Made by a program: the position numbers and the translations under genes
Origin: an uncultured Bacilli bacterium
GTDB taxonomy: Bacteria > Bacillota_I > Bacilli_A > RF39 > UBA660
DNA: 48,296 bases
Assembly (NCBI GenBank): GCA_944332025.1
Contig: CALVJB010000005.1
Location: forward strand, 1 to 48,296
Reading direction: 5' to 3'
Shown here: one piece after another, positions 1 to 9,899 of the stretch
Numbering within the stretch: position 1 is the first letter of the stretch
Layout: every line of letters starts with the position of its first letter
Notes under the pieces: model-generated
What the model saw: only the letters and a program-made list of their open reading frames with translations
Told to the model about the DNA's origin: nothing
The model's database searches: none

Positions 1-495
1 TTCATCTAAAACAAACTCCCAAGCATGTTTTAAATTAACAACTTTCATAATATCAGTAGAAGTCATTCCATTTACTTTACCTCCTTCTATGATACTTTCT
101 GTATCCGCATAAGTAGTAACTACGCCTTCTAACATCGCTTGATTATAAATAGAATCTACTAAGTTTCTCTTAGCAAAATCTATATTAAGTTTAACTTCAT
201 CACTAAGTTCACTCTCTTGATAATTTAACTCCTTTAACTTTTTTTCTAAAGTTTTTATTTCTTTCTTTAACTCTTTAGACTTTAGATTATTATTTAAAAT
301 CAAGTTATACAAATCATCACTATATTCCCCTACATACTTAGATACGTTTCTACCAAGCTCTCTATAGTGTACATAAATATATTTCTTTGCATCTTTTTCT
401 CTAACTTCAATAGAACCACAAATCATATTATTAAGTTGTTCCTCTAAATTATGTTTATAATGTAAAATGTTCATTATCTCGACATTGTCATTCAT
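1..495 (-). CDS. Fic-like family protein, N-terminal part (runs off the left edge)
   Basis: An open frame of 165 codons runs from an ATG at 495 to the first base of the window, so only the N-terminal part is present. The start is preceded by a GAGGTG ribosome site. The visible protein is helical and charged, with a coiled-coil-like stretch around residues 80-105. It ends in a segment (TYADTESIIEGG, then STDIMKVVNLKHAWEF) that resembles the region preceding the catalytic core of Fic-domain AMP-transferases in Firmicutes. The HPFxxGNGR catalytic motif would lie outside the window, so activity cannot be judged. The Fic assignment rests on recalled family resemblance only. It is the last visible gene of a minus-strand run beginning at murD. 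Confidence 0.55.
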   Translation of the reverse strand, partial: MNDNVEIMNILHYKHNLEEQLNNMICGSIEVREKDAKKYIYVHYRELGRNVSKYVGEYSDDLYNLILNNNLKSKELKKEIKTLEKKLKELNYQESELSDEVKLNIDFAKRNLVDSIYNQAMLEGVVTTYADTESIIEGGKVNGMTSTDIMKVVNLKHAWEFVLDE

Positions 496-555
496 AAATA
501 CCACACCTCTTTCTTAAACATATTATACAACAAAAGCAAAAAACGTGAAACATTT

Positions 556-957
556 TTAACATTTCTTTACATTTTGTTTCACATTTTTCTTATTCTTAAA
601 CTCTCTCATTGATATAGCAGAAGCCATTCTCACAGGAACAATAGTAGTTACGTCTTCTTCATCAGCAACAACAGCATAAGCTTCAGGAAAATAATCTCCC
701 AATACACTAGCAGTATAGGAAACATCAGTAAGAGAACTTTCTTTTAAAAGCTCATCAACTTGTAAATTAAGCTCGTTAATTTTAGACCCATAATTAGCAG
801 GATTATTTCTACCATAAGAAACAAATATTCTAAACAAATACTTAAACCCAAGTTCTTCTGCTTCTCTTATATCTTTTTCAAAAGTAACAATATCACTATT
901 CTTATCAAAAGTAAGTATTAAAGTATTATAATCTTCATCTTTAAAACTAGTCATCAT
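556..957 (-). CDS. Hypothetical protein, 133 aa
   Basis: I do not recognise this protein. It starts at one of two adjacent ATG codons behind a strong TAGGAGGT site about 7 bases upstream. It is soluble: acidic in the first two thirds, with a hydrophobic stretch (KYLFRIFVSYGR) near residues 39-50, and a lysine-rich tail. No signal peptide or membrane segment is visible. It lies between an unknown 181-aa gene and the partial Fic-like gene, all on the minus strand behind murD, so the four may be co-transcribed. No function is proposed. Confidence 0.7.
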   Translation of the reverse strand: MMTSFKDEDYNTLILTFDKNSDIVTFEKDIREAEELGFKYLFRIFVSYGRNNPANYGSKINELNLQVDELLKESSLTDVSYTASVLGDYFPEAYAVVADEEDVTTIVPVRMASAISMREFKNKKNVKQNVKKC

Positions 958-987
958 ATTTAAACCTCCTAAACTTCAATAAACAAA

Positions 988-1533
988 TTAATGTTTTCTT
1001 TTCTTATGTTTCTTGCAAATAGCAGTTTTAACATATTGATATTTTCTTTCTAAAGCAACATTATAAAATTGCTCTAAATTTAAAAAATAAGTCAAAGAAG
1101 AACCTTTCTCATAAATTAAAGAATTAATTAACATATTTTTAGTAGTCTGATAAAATTCCATATCATCTTTAAATACTTCTTTAAAATCAACTTCTTCTAA
1201 TTTTATTGTAGCATTTCTTACATTTATATAAGGTTTTTCGCACATTTTATATGCTGCGTCTACCGCTATAGAAGCATTAACAAAACTATCCTCAGTAAAA
1301 CCATGTCTATTAATAGAAACAAGCAAACAAGATGCCATTTTAAATGTATCTAAATCTCCTACAACATAATCTTTCCTTAAATGCTCACATAACACCTTAT
1401 ATTCCAAAATAATATCATGTATTATTGATAAACTATCTTCTTGTATATCTACATTATTTTCATTTGCCACATCAATAAGTAAATTAATCAATTCTTTATT
1501 TCCTATTTTAGCACTATTTATACTATTTTTCAC
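988..1533 (-). CDS. Hypothetical protein, 181 aa, overlapping the end of murD
   Basis: I do not recognise this protein. It is predicted to be mostly helical and soluble, with a very basic C-terminus (CKKHKKRKH) that could contact nucleic acid or membrane phospholipid; that is inference. Its start overlaps the last 11 bases of murD, which indicates translational coupling and one transcript. Several cysteines are scattered along the chain without a recognisable metal-site pattern. Confidence 0.7.
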   Translation of the reverse strand: MKNSINSAKIGNKELINLLIDVANENNVDIQEDSLSIIHDIILEYKVLCEHLRKDYVVGDLDTFKMASCLLVSINRHGFTEDSFVNASIAVDAAYKMCEKPYINVRNATIKLEEVDFKEVFKDDMEFYQTTKNMLINSLIYEKGSSLTYFLNLEQFYNVALERKYQYVKTAICKKHKKRKH

Positions 1534-2884
1534 TATCTTTAATGCCCCTAACTATATCTCTAAATTCATCCCCTCTATCCTCACATTGTTTATATTGATC
1601 CCATGATGCAGATGCAGGACTAAGTAACACTATATCTCCACTCTCTACAACACTATTGATATAGTTCATCGCCTCAACTAATTTTTCAAAAGTATTAGTC
1701 TTAATACCAACACTCTCTCCATATTCTTTAACTCTATCACGACATTCCCCAATACCAACTATTTCTTTAACTGGACTAATAAAATTATCTAAATCATGAA
1801 AGTCTTGACCTCGCTCTAATCCTCCAAGTATTAAGATAACATTCTTATCAAATGATGATAATGCAATAGTAGTACACTTAGTATTAGTAGCCTCTGTATC
1901 ATTATAATAAGATACTCCATTAACTTTATCTATAAACTCTAATCTATGTCTAACACCAGTAAATGTCTTTAAAACACCAACTATAGATTCAGTATCTACT
2001 CCCACTTCTTTAGCAATCATCATTGCCCCTAAAGCATTCTCAACATTATGATTACCCTTAAGTAAGAACTCGTCTCTATTCATAATAAATTCATCATAAT
2101 AATAAAGTTTATTATCAATAAAGTATGCTCCATTTATCTCATGTTTAGAAGAAAAGTACTTAACATTACTCTTAATATCAGTAGTACCCTTCATTACTTC
2201 ATCATTTTCTATATTTAAGATAGCAATATCATCATCACGCTGATTTGCAAAAAGTTTAAGTTTTACTTTCTTATATTCTTCATAACTACCAAAGAAATCT
2301 ATATGAGCTTCAGCCAAATTAGTCATTAAAGCAATATGAGGTCTAAACTCTTTCATATTAGCAAGTTGTTGACAAGATACTTCCATCACGATAATATCTC
2401 CACTCTCTAACTTTTCTAAAAAACTACACAAAGGATAACCAATATTACCTGCTAAATGCACTCTCTTACCACTCTTCTTTATCATCTCATAAGTAAGAGT
2501 TGTCGTAGTAGTCTTACCATTAGTACCAGTAATACCAATTAATGTAACATCATTAGGTAATAATCTATAAGCCATCTCTGCTTCATTAATAACTTCTATT
2601 CCTAACTCTTTCGCCCTAACTACATACTTATGATCATTTCTAATACCAGGATTTTTAATAACATAATCAAAACTATCATCAAGTAAATCATCAGGATGAC
2701 TATCAAATATTAAAGTAACACCAAGCTTCTCTAATTCTAAAACTTTACTCTCATCCTGCTTATCACGACTTCCTCCATCATTTAAAATAATAGTATTATT
2801 ATATTTACTCAAATATTTACACACTTCATAACCACTACGTGCCATTCCTAATACTAATATTTTTTTATTTTCAAACATAATCAT
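1523..2884 (-). CDS. murD: UDP-N-acetylmuramoyl-L-alanine:D-glutamate ligase
   Basis: MurD adds D-glutamate to UDP-MurNAc-L-Ala in the cytoplasm, the second amino-acid step of the peptidoglycan stem peptide. The sequence shows an N-terminal Rossmann-like UDP-binding part (ILVLGMARSGYEV), the Mur-ligase ATP loop GITGTNGKTTTT near residues 115-126, a later NDTEATN segment and the C-terminal ligase domain. The length (about 453 aa) is normal. GTG 2887, ATG 2884 and ATG 2878 are all possible starts; the AAGGA site fits 2884 best. It heads a minus-strand run with three poorly characterised genes rather than the usual mraY/murG cluster, so the division/cell-wall cluster seems dispersed here. Confidence 0.96.
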   Translation of the reverse strand: MIMFENKKILVLGMARSGYEVCKYLSKYNNTIILNDGGSRDKQDESKVLELEKLGVTLIFDSHPDDLLDDSFDYVIKNPGIRNDHKYVVRAKELGIEVINEAEMAYRLLPNDVTLIGITGTNGKTTTTTLTYEMIKKSGKRVHLAGNIGYPLCSFLEKLESGDIIVMEVSCQQLANMKEFRPHIALMTNLAEAHIDFFGSYEEYKKVKLKLFANQRDDDIAILNIENDEVMKGTTDIKSNVKYFSSKHEINGAYFIDNKLYYYDEFIMNRDEFLLKGNHNVENALGAMMIAKEVGVDTESIVGVLKTFTGVRHRLEFIDKVNGVSYYNDTEATNTKCTTIALSSFDKNVILILGGLERGQDFHDLDNFISPVKEIVGIGECRDRVKEYGESVGIKTNTFEKLVEAMNYINSVVESGDIVLLSPASASWDQYKQCEDRGDEFRDIVRGIKDSEK

Positions 2885-2940
2885 CACTCGTTTCCTTCAA
2901 TAACATTATACTAAATAATAGAAATATTTAAACCCTTTAA

Positions 2941-2969
2941 TTGAAAAGTAATAAATATATTGATATAAT
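2941..2969 (+). promoter_or_regulatory. Sigma-A-type promoter for the FemX-like gene
   Basis: TTGAAA at 2941-2946, a 17-base spacer, and a perfect TATAAT at 2964-2969. The predicted transcript begins about 20 bases before the ATG at 2995. It lies in the divergent gap between murD and the FemX gene. Confidence 0.75.
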
Positions 2970-2994
2970 TTAATAGAAGAAAGTGTGGTCTTAT

Positions 2995-4239
2995 ATGAAA
3001 ATAATAACTTTAGATGAAATTAGTTTTGACAAATTTGCAAGCACTCATAAATATCGTAACTATTATCAAACATCAGCTTACGGAAAAACTATCAAAAACC
3101 ATGGTTATGATATTCACTACATTGGTATTATAGATGATTCAGGTAATCTTTTAGGAGCATCATTACTTCTATATAAAGAAGTAATGATGAACTACAAAAT
3201 TGCCTATGCACCACGTGGCTTTCTTTTGGATTACACTAATATTAATAATTTAAAAGAATTTTCTACAAGACTAAAAAAATTATTAGGCAAACAAGGCTTT
3301 ATTTCAATTACAATTGACCCTTATCTTCCTGTAAACATTAGAAATAAAGATGGTAAAATAATGAATATTAATAATGACTCTAATATTGCTTTAGAAAATC
3401 TTAAAGCCTCAGGATATAACTATTTAGGACCAAACTTATTTTTTGAAAGTAAAAAACCAAGATTTGAAGCGATTATTACTCTAAATGATGATATTAAAGA
3501 TATATATCAAAGCTTTGAAAAAAGAGTAAGACATAAGATTAAGAAAGCTATTAGAAGCGGTGTTGAAATATATAAAGGTGGTAAAGAAGAATTAGATTTA
3601 TTTTATGAACTTATAAAAAAGAAATATGATAAGTCTTTAAGTTATTATATAGACTTCTACAATAATTTTGAAAATAATATTGACTTATACTTTGCTAAAC
3701 TAAACACAGAAACTTTTGTCATTACTAGTAGATTACAATATGAAAGAGAAATAGAAGTAAATAATGACCTAGCTAATAAAATACAGAATAGCAAAAACGA
3801 GAACACTAAAAAGAAATTAATTAACGAAAAAATGGAATCTGACAAATTAGTAAACACCTACAAAAAAAATCTTGTTTGGGCTACTAACTTACTAAAAGAA
3901 AATCCTGAAGGTTTAATAATAGGAACATCTTTAAATCTAACTTACGACAATGTTGGTTACTTAATAATAGAGGGATTTAATCAAAATTTTAAAACTCTAA
4001 ATCCAAACTATCTTATCAAATGGAAAATGGTAAATGACTACAAAAATAAAAACTTTAAGTATATAAATTTAAATGCAGTAAGCGGAGAATTTAATAAAAT
4101 AACAAAATACAGTGGTCTTAACGAAATGAAACTAGGATTTAATTCTTTAGTAACTGAATATATCGGAGAATTTGAACTTATTGTTAGCCCTCTACCTTAT
4201 AATTTATATAAGAATTTAAACAAAGAAAAAAAGAAATAA
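2995..4239 (+). CDS. FemAB/FemX-family peptidoglycan interpeptide-bridge aminoacyltransferase
   Basis: FemX-type enzymes transfer an amino acid from aminoacyl-tRNA to the stem-peptide lysine (or an existing bridge residue) of lipid II at the inner membrane face. The 414-aa protein shows the duplicated GNAT-like fold of the family. An insertion of about 60 highly charged residues (around 235-295, rich in Glu/Lys/Asn) matches the family's helical coiled-coil arm. The C-terminal half carries the LIIEGFNQNFKTLNPNYLIKW segment typical of these enzymes. ATG 2995 is preferred to GTG 2983, which would begin too close to the predicted transcription start. The amino acid added cannot be read from sequence. 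The protein supports a cross-bridged peptidoglycan in this organism. Confidence 0.85.
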   Translation: MKIITLDEISFDKFASTHKYRNYYQTSAYGKTIKNHGYDIHYIGIIDDSGNLLGASLLLYKEVMMNYKIAYAPRGFLLDYTNINNLKEFSTRLKKLLGKQGFISITIDPYLPVNIRNKDGKIMNINNDSNIALENLKASGYNYLGPNLFFESKKPRFEAIITLNDDIKDIYQSFEKRVRHKIKKAIRSGVEIYKGGKEELDLFYELIKKKYDKSLSYYIDFYNNFENNIDLYFAKLNTETFVITSRLQYEREIEVNNDLANKIQNSKNENTKKKLINEKMESDKLVNTYKKNLVWATNLLKENPEGLIIGTSLNLTYDNVGYLIIEGFNQNFKTLNPNYLIKWKMVNDYKNKNFKYINLNAVSGEFNKITKYSGLNEMKLGFNSLVTEYIGEFELIVSPLPYNLYKNLNKEKKK

Positions 4240-4301
4240 AATCTAATAGTTTTACACATTATATGTAAAAATTATTATTAATAACATATGATTATCAAAA
4301 A

Positions 4302-4312
4302 TGTGCTATAAT
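4302..4312 (+). promoter_or_regulatory. Extended -10 promoter for the 4333 gene
   Basis: TGTGC followed directly by TATAAT (4307-4312) gives a TGn-extended -10 element about 20 bases before the AAAGGAG ribosome site of the gene at 4333. No good -35 box is seen. Confidence 0.55.
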
Positions 4313-4332
4313 CAAAGAAAGGAGAGTTAATT

Positions 4333-4965
4333 ATGGAAAGGTTAAATAAATTACAAAAAGAGTTATGGGCTGCTGAAAGTGAATTAGCATCTATTAGTAG
4401 TGATAAGCATAATCCAGTTAAATATGATTATGAAAAAGGAGAAACTTATGGTGAAGAAGTTCATTACAATGAATATACAGATCCAGTAAGAGCTCGTTCT
4501 TTAATTAATCACATTAAGTATTTAAAAGAACAAATAAAAAATTATGATAAAAATGTTAATATACAAAATGCTAGAAACAAATTTTATCAAGGAATAAGAG
4601 AAGAAGCAAAAGAAAGTGAAATAACTGCTACAGCTCATGATATGTATGAACAAGCTCAAAGTGACTATAAAAAGAAAAGTGTGTTTGGAAAATTAGGTGC
4701 TATTTTTACAGGTAAAAAGCCTAAACCATTATATGATAGTGATGATATCATGAAACAATATGGTGATGCCGCAGAACAAGCAATTAATAATGAATCAGTT
4801 GATAGAAAAATTGCTGAATTAGAACAGCAAAGACAGCTATTTCATGCTAGATTTAGTGGAAACACTCCAAGAGATGAAGCACAAAGAGCAACTATGGATG
4901 CCCATATAGATGAAGAAATTGCTAAATTAAAAGGTGAAACAATTTCAAGTGGAAAATCTAAATAA
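4333..4965 (+). CDS. Hypothetical coiled-coil protein, 210 aa
   Basis: I do not recognise this protein. It begins with a heptad-like helix (residues 1-25), has a Tyr/Glu-rich linker near 35-55, then a second long helix. A short Gly/Lys segment (FGKLGAIFTGKKPKP) lies around residues 117-131, followed by another acidic helix that runs to the end. There is no signal peptide or membrane segment. AAAGGAG precedes the ATG at a normal distance. The next gene overlaps its last 32 bases in another frame, suggesting coupled translation. Confidence 0.75.
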   Translation: MERLNKLQKELWAAESELASISSDKHNPVKYDYEKGETYGEEVHYNEYTDPVRARSLINHIKYLKEQIKNYDKNVNIQNARNKFYQGIREEAKESEITATAHDMYEQAQSDYKKKSVFGKLGAIFTGKKPKPLYDSDDIMKQYGDAAEQAINNESVDRKIAELEQQRQLFHARFSGNTPRDEAQRATMDAHIDEEIAKLKGETISSGKSK

Positions 4966-5248
4966 CAAAGAATTTAATAATTTAGTAGAAGCTTATAAAA
5001 ATCTTTCCACTAAAGAAAAGCAAGATGAGATTATAAAATTGTTTAAAGAAAATATCGCTATATGGGAAAAATTAAATAATGATATAAATAATAATCACAC
5101 TCTTTTGTTAAATAGAGAAATTATTGATATAAATAAAGAAAATTTCACTTTAGATGATTTTCTAGAAGCAATATTTGTTTATTTACATATGTTATCTGAT
5201 TCTACTGCTAGTTTTGCTGAAAAAATTGCTAATGATTTTTACAAATAA
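4934..5248 (+). CDS. Hypothetical small acidic helical protein, 99-104 aa
   Basis: This small, largely helical acidic protein overlaps the preceding gene. The start is uncertain: GTG 4934 sits almost on top of the AAAAGG sequence, while GTG 4949 lies about 13 bases behind it. The core (LNNKEFNNLVEAYKNL onward) is in the same frame for either choice. No domain is recognised. The frame ends in a hairpin that also serves the convergent gene at 5256, so 4333 and 4934 form a two-gene unit. Confidence 0.6.
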   Translation: MKQFQVENLNNKEFNNLVEAYKNLSTKEKQDEIIKLFKENIAIWEKLNNDINNNHTLLLNREIIDINKENFTLDDFLEAIFVYLHMLSDSTASFAEKIANDFYK

Positions 5249-5277
5249 AAATATTCTAATCGCTAGAATATTTTTTT
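5248..5277. terminator. Intrinsic terminator, shared by convergent genes
   Basis: ATATTCTA / TAGAATAT stem (5251-5258 with 5264-5271) followed on the plus strand by a T run. It overlaps the stop codon of the minus-strand gene 5256-5897. Confidence 0.7.
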
Positions 5278-5897
5278 ATATCTTCTTCATTAAAACATAT
5301 ACTATCCATTACTTCATTAGCAACATCTTCCCACTCTTTATAAACACCAACTTGAGTATTAAACTCAACAGATACAAGCTTATTTTCAAGAGTAAAGAAT
5401 CTAATATTATAATAAGTATTCTGATCAGTTGCTACTAATTTTGCAAAAGTTTTATCGTAATTCTGATAAGTTCCACTATCTAAAATAGTCATATTAGTAA
5501 GACCAACTATCCTATTATTAAGATAAGCTTCTAATCCATCATCAGTCATGGCCTCATCAGTAGTACTAATAAAGATGTGTTCTAAATCATCATTACTCAT
5601 AAATACAAGCTCTGGTCGTTCATTATAATTATATTTTTCTTTTAAAGTCGCTTCATCTAACATTATAAAAGTATCAGGAACATTTAAAAAGAAACTGCTA
5701 TCAACCCTATAAGTTTTAAAATTAATTTCTATTCCATCTACTTCAATTTTATCCTCTTTCTGCCCTTCATTTTCAGTTTCATTTTCTTTATTGATAGAAT
5801 CAACATTATAATCATGAATAATGTTAGCAAGAAAGAAAGCAACGACTACTATTACAACAATACCAATAACCCCTAAAATAATCTCTTTTCTATTCAT
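5256..5897 (-). CDS. Membrane-anchored extracytoplasmic protein of unknown function
   Basis: One N-terminal membrane helix (about residues 5-25, IILGVIGIVVIVVVAFFLAN) is followed by a charged Asn/Glu-rich linker. A beta-rich domain of about 150 residues follows, predicted to lie outside the cell. There is no lipobox cysteine, so a signal-anchor is likelier than a lipoprotein. The start at 5897 (MNRKEI) is preferred; ATG 5909 lies within a few bases of a TATACT box. The extracytoplasmic part recalls small stress or PsbP-like folds, but I cannot assign a family. Confidence 0.75.
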   Translation of the reverse strand: MNRKEIILGVIGIVVIVVVAFFLANIIHDYNVDSINKENETENEGQKEDKIEVDGIEINFKTYRVDSSFFLNVPDTFIMLDEATLKEKYNYNERPELVFMSNDDLEHIFISTTDEAMTDDGLEAYLNNRIVGLTNMTILDSGTYQNYDKTFAKLVATDQNTYYNIRFFTLENKLVSVEFNTQVGVYKEWEDVANEVMDSICFNEEDIKKYSSD

Positions 5898-5942
5898 ATT
5901 AAACACCATAAATAGTATAACACTTATACAAGAAATCGTAAA

Positions 5943-6458
5943 CTAATTATCTTTATTAGTTACTTTAAATATCCTAACAAAGCCTATCAAACTTGCAAAA
6001 AGTTCAAAGAAATTACTAATTACAGAAACATAAGCACCTACAATAATATTATATATAATCCATAAAACAGAAGAAAAAACACCTATAATATAAGTTATTT
6101 TTAATTCTTTTTGCCAAGTACCATAAGTATAAATACAAGCAATAACAATAGGTATCAAAGAATATAAAGAAGTATAAGTAAAAACACCTATAATAATATA
6201 AATAATTTCTAAAGAAATTAAAGTTAAAACACTTGTATCCTTATCATTCTTATTGGAATTATAAAATATAAGTGTTTTAAAAACAGAAACTATACAAGTA
6301 AGCATCGCAGTATAAGCATTTAAAACTAAATATTGCAATGAATAAAAAGTATTTGAAAATATTTGTAAAAAAAGAAATCTTCTTCTAACTGTTTGTTGAT
6401 AACTAATAATTAAAATTAGCAATGCTAAAGCTCCCAAAATCTGTGCTAATACATTCAT
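5943..6458 (-). CDS. YgjV-type (Imp-YgjV) integral membrane protein
   Basis: A 171-aa polytopic protein with about five to six hydrophobic segments and an N-terminal pattern (LAQILGALALLILIISYQQ) matching the Imp-YgjV family of small inner-membrane proteins of unknown activity. A second repeat-like half contains TYGTWQKELKITY. It lies between tuf and the anchored protein at 5256 on the same strand. The family is known, but its function is not established. Confidence 0.75.
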   Translation of the reverse strand: MNVLAQILGALALLILIISYQQTVRRRFLFLQIFSNTFYSLQYLVLNAYTAMLTCIVSVFKTLIFYNSNKNDKDTSVLTLISLEIIYIIIGVFTYTSLYSLIPIVIACIYTYGTWQKELKITYIIGVFSSVLWIIYNIIVGAYVSVISNFFELFASLIGFVRIFKVTNKDN

Positions 6459-6498
6459 AAAATCTTACCTTCCAAAAAAATTATAACAAAAAAAGCAC

Positions 6499-6521
6499 AA
6501 AAAAAGAAGCCCTAAGGCTTC
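6499..6521 (-). terminator. Intrinsic terminator after tuf
   Basis: Read on the minus strand: GAAGCC-TTAG-GGCTTC followed by seven T residues, immediately downstream of the tuf stop. Confidence 0.9.
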
Positions 6522-6535
6522 CTAATAAGTTTCTA

Positions 6536-7726
6536 TTATCCTTCGATTTCAGAAACAACACCAGCACCAACAGTACGTCCACCCTCACGGATAGAGAACT
6601 TAGTACCTTTTTCAATAGCAATTGGGTGAATTAATTCAACTTCCATTGTTACGTTATCACCAGGCATAACCATTTCTACACCTTCAGGTAAAGTAATTAC
6701 ACCAGTAACATCAGTAGTTCTGAAATAGAATTGTGGACGATAGTTACTGAAGAATGGAGTATGACGTCCACCTTCTTCTTTACTTAGTACGTAAACTTCA
6801 GCTTTAAATTTGCTATGAGGTTTAACACTACCAGGTTTAGCAAGAACTTGTCCACGTTCAACTTGTTCACGAGAGATACCACGAAGTAAAACTCCTGCAT
6901 TATCTCCAGCTTCTGCATAATCAAGTTGTTTTCTAAACATTTCGATACCAGTAACAACTGTCTTTTGAGTATCACGAATACCAACGATTTCAACTTCATC
7001 GTTAAGTTTTAATTGTCCACGTTCAACACGTCCAGTAACAACTGTACCACGACCTGTAATAGTGAATACATCTTCAATACTCATTAAGAAAGGTTTATCA
7101 GTATCACGTTCAGGAGTTGGGATCCATTCATCAACAGCATCCATTAAATCATAGATAGCTTGAACATACTTAGGATCTCCTTCAAGAGCTTTAAGAGCAG
7201 AACCCTTAATAACTGGAGTTTCATCTCCTTCGTAACCATATTCATTTAATAAGTCACGAACTTCCATTTCAACTAAGTCGATTAACTCATCATCATCAAC
7301 CATATCACATTTGTTTAAGAATACAACCATACGAGGTACTCCAACTTGACGTGATAATAGGATATGTTCACGAGTTTGAGCCATAGCTCCGTCAGTAGCA
7401 GCAATTACAAGAATTGCACCATCCATTTGAGCAGCACCAGTAATCATGTTTTTAACATAGTCAGCATGTCCTGGGCAGTCAACGTGAGCATAATGACGTT
7501 TTTCAGTTTGGTATTCTACGTGTGCAGTATTAATTGTAATACCACGTTCTCTTTCTTCTGGAGCTTTATCAATGTTTGCATAATCTGTAAAATCAGCCCA
7601 TGCAGGGTTTTTATCATGTAAACATTTAGTAATAGCTGCAGTTAAAGTAGTTTTACCATGATCTACGTGTCCAATTGTACCAATGTTAACATGTGGTTTT
7701 GAACGATCAAATTTTTGTTTTGCCAT
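6536..7726 (-). CDS. tuf: Elongation factor Tu
   Basis: EF-Tu delivers aminoacyl-tRNA to the ribosome as a GTP complex. The protein has the P-loop GHVDHGKT, the switch [10 protein letters not shown], the NKCD and SAL guanine motifs, and the beta-barrel domains 2 and 3 ([17 protein letters not shown]). The start at 7726 (MAKQKF) follows AGGAGG and gives 396 aa, the expected length; the in-frame ATG at 7753 lies upstream of the ribosome site. It is the last gene of the str operon but also has its own promoter in the gap behind fusA, which fits the high demand for EF-Tu. Confidence 0.99.
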   Translation of the reverse strand: MAKQKFDRSKPHVNIGTIGHVDHGKTTLTAAITKCLHDKNPAWADFTDYANIDKAPEERERGITINTAHVEYQTEKRHYAHVDCPGHADYVKNMITGAAQMDGAILVIAATDGAMAQTREHILLSRQVGVPRMVVFLNKCDMVDDDELIDLVEMEVRDLLNEYGYEGDETPVIKGSALKALEGDPKYVQAIYDLMDAVDEWIPTPERDTDKPFLMSIEDVFTITGRGTVVTGRVERGQLKLNDEVEIVGIRDTQKTVVTGIEMFRKQLDYAEAGDNAGVLLRGISREQVERGQVLAKPGSVKPHSKFKAEVYVLSKEEGGRHTPFFSNYRPQFYFRTTDVTGVITLPEGVEMVMPGDNVTMEVELIHPIAIEKGTKFSIREGGRTVGAGVVSEIEG

Positions 7727-7758
7727 ATTTTTTTCCTCCTCTTTTAATTTCATTATAT

Positions 7759-7787
7759 ATTTTATCTAACAATTACTAAATTTGCAA
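7759..7787 (-). promoter_or_regulatory. Probable tuf-proximal promoter
   Basis: Minus strand TTGCAA (7782-7787), a 17-base spacer and TAAAAT (7759-7764), placed between fusA and tuf. The -35 match is partial. Confidence 0.5.
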
Positions 7788-7817
7788 CTGTTTAGAACTA
7801 ATTTTATAGAGTTTCTA

Positions 7818-9887
7818 TTAATTTCCACTCTTTTTAATAATTTCTTCAGCAATATTTTTAGGTACTTCTTCATAATGATCAAATGTCATAACAAAGTTAC
7901 CTCTACCTTGAGTATTACTACGTAAGTTAGTAGCATATCCAAACATCTCAGAAAGTGGAACCATTGCTGATAATTTAACCACATTTCCAAGTGACTCTTG
8001 TCCTAGTGGACGACCACGTCTACTAGTTAAGTCTCCCATAACGTTACCGAAGTATTCATCAGGGGTAGTAACATCAACTTTCATGATTGGTTCAAGAAGT
8101 GTTGCTTGACATTTATTCTTAGCTTCTTTTAAAGCCATAGATGCAGCGATCTTAAATGCCATTTCACTAGAGTCAACATCATGATATGAACCATCATATA
8201 ATGTTGCTTTAACATCAATCATAGGATATCCTGCTAAAATACCAGTTTGCATTGCTTCTTGTAATCCCTTATCAACAACAGGAATATATTCACGAGGAAC
8301 AACACCACCTACGATTTGATCAACAAATTCATAACCTTTATCAGGATTTGGTTCAAACTTAATCCAAACGTGTCCATATTGTCCACGACCACCAGATTGC
8401 TTAATGTATTTACCTTCACATTCAGCTGTTTGCTTAATAGTTTCACGATAAGCAACTTGTGGTGCACCAACATTAGCTTCAACATGGAATTCACGTTTCA
8501 TACGATCAACTAATACATCAAGGTGTAACTCACCCATACCAGCGATAACAGTTTGACCTGTTTCATGATCAGTATGAACTTTAAATGTTGGATCTTCTTC
8601 AGCAAGTTTTTGTAATGCAAGTGCCATCTTATCTTGATCTGCCTTACTCTTAGGTTCAACAGCAAGTTGAATAACTGGCTCAGGAACAATAAGTTTCTCT
8701 AAGATAATAGGTTTCTTCTCATCACATAATGTATCTCCAGTAGTAGTATTCTTAAGTCCAACAGCAGCTGCTATATCACCAGTATATACATCACTAATTT
8801 CTTTACGGTTATTAGCATGCATTTGTAATATACGACCAATTCTTTCTTTTGAATCTTTAGTAGAGTTAAGTACATAACTACCACTAGCTAAATGTCCTGA
8901 ATAAACTCTAAAGAATGTTAAACGTCCAACAAAAGGATCAGTCATAACTTTAAATGCTAAAGCACTAAATGGTTCATTATCACTAGGATGACGAACTTCC
9001 TCTTCACCTTTTAAGTTATGTCCTTTAATTGATTCTACATCAAGTGGACTTGGTAAATAATCAATAACTGCATCCATTAAAGGTTTAATACCCTTATTAC
9101 CTAAAGCATCTCCACACATAACTGGGAAGAACTTAGTTGCAAGGCATCCTTTACGGATAGCACGTTTAATCATTTCAACAGTTACTTCTCCACCTTCTAA
9201 GTATGTTTCCATCATTTCATCATCAAATTCAGCGGTCGCTTCAATTAAGTCAGCATGTTTCTCTTCTACTAAGTCTTTTAAGTCAGCAGGAATATCTATC
9301 TCCTTAGCATCCTCTTCAGGCTTACCATCAAACTCAATTGCTTTCATAGTAACTAAATCAATAACTCCACGGAAATCATCTTCAGCCCCAATTGGCCATT
9401 CAATAGGTTTAGCATTAACTCCTAAACGATCTTTTATTGATTTAAGACTATAATTAAAGTCAGCACCCATTTTACCCATTTTATTAGCAAAAATAATTCT
9501 AGGTACCATAAATTCATCAGCTTGTCTCCAAACTGTTTCCATTTGTGGTTCAACACCAGCTTGAGCATCAAGCAAAGCTACAGAACCGTCTAAAACTCTT
9601 AAACTACGACTAACTTCGATAGTAAAGTCTACGTGTCCTGGAGTATCGATTATATTAAAACGATGATTTTTCCAGTGTACTGTAGTAGCTGCACTTGTAA
9701 TAGTAATACCACGCTCTTTTTCTTGTTCCATCCAGTCCATTTGACTAGCACCATCATGAGTTTCTCCAATTTTATGAATATTACCACCGTGGAACAAAAT
9801 ACGCTCAGTAGTTGTAGTCTTACCAGCATCGATATGAGCCATAATTCCAAAGTTTCTTGTCTTCTCTAAAGACGTATCTCTTGCCAT
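7818..9887 (-). CDS. fusA: Elongation factor G
   Basis: EF-G drives GTP-dependent translocation of tRNA and mRNA and, with RRF, ribosome recycling. The sequence has [15 protein letters not shown] (P-loop), DTPGHVDF (switch II), NKMGKMG and the five-domain layout of EF-G, with the domain IV loop [10 protein letters not shown]. At 689 aa the length is normal. Its ATG follows GGAAGGAG and lies 12 bases behind rpsG, so the two are coupled. Third gene of the str operon. Confidence 0.99.
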   Translation of the reverse strand: MARDTSLEKTRNFGIMAHIDAGKTTTTERILFHGGNIHKIGETHDGASQMDWMEQEKERGITITSAATTVHWKNHRFNIIDTPGHVDFTIEVSRSLRVLDGSVALLDAQAGVEPQMETVWRQADEFMVPRIIFANKMGKMGADFNYSLKSIKDRLGVNAKPIEWPIGAEDDFRGVIDLVTMKAIEFDGKPEEDAKEIDIPADLKDLVEEKHADLIEATAEFDDEMMETYLEGGEVTVEMIKRAIRKGCLATKFFPVMCGDALGNKGIKPLMDAVIDYLPSPLDVESIKGHNLKGEEEVRHPSDNEPFSALAFKVMTDPFVGRLTFFRVYSGHLASGSYVLNSTKDSKERIGRILQMHANNRKEISDVYTGDIAAAVGLKNTTTGDTLCDEKKPIILEKLIVPEPVIQLAVEPKSKADQDKMALALQKLAEEDPTFKVHTDHETGQTVIAGMGELHLDVLVDRMKREFHVEANVGAPQVAYRETIKQTAECEGKYIKQSGGRGQYGHVWIKFEPNPDKGYEFVDQIVGGVVPREYIPVVDKGLQEAMQTGILAGYPMIDVKATLYDGSYHDVDSSEMAFKIAASMALKEAKNKCQATLLEPIMKVDVTTPDEYFGNVMGDLTSRRGRPLGQESLGNVVKLSAMVPLSEMFGYATNLRSNTQGRGNFVMTFDHYEEVPKNIAEEIIKKSGN

Positions 9888-9899
9888 AATTTCTCCTTC

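Noticed and set aside
7364-9869. Several 60-85 aa frames opposite or within tuf and fusA
   Set aside because: They lie entirely within highly conserved translation-factor genes in other frames.
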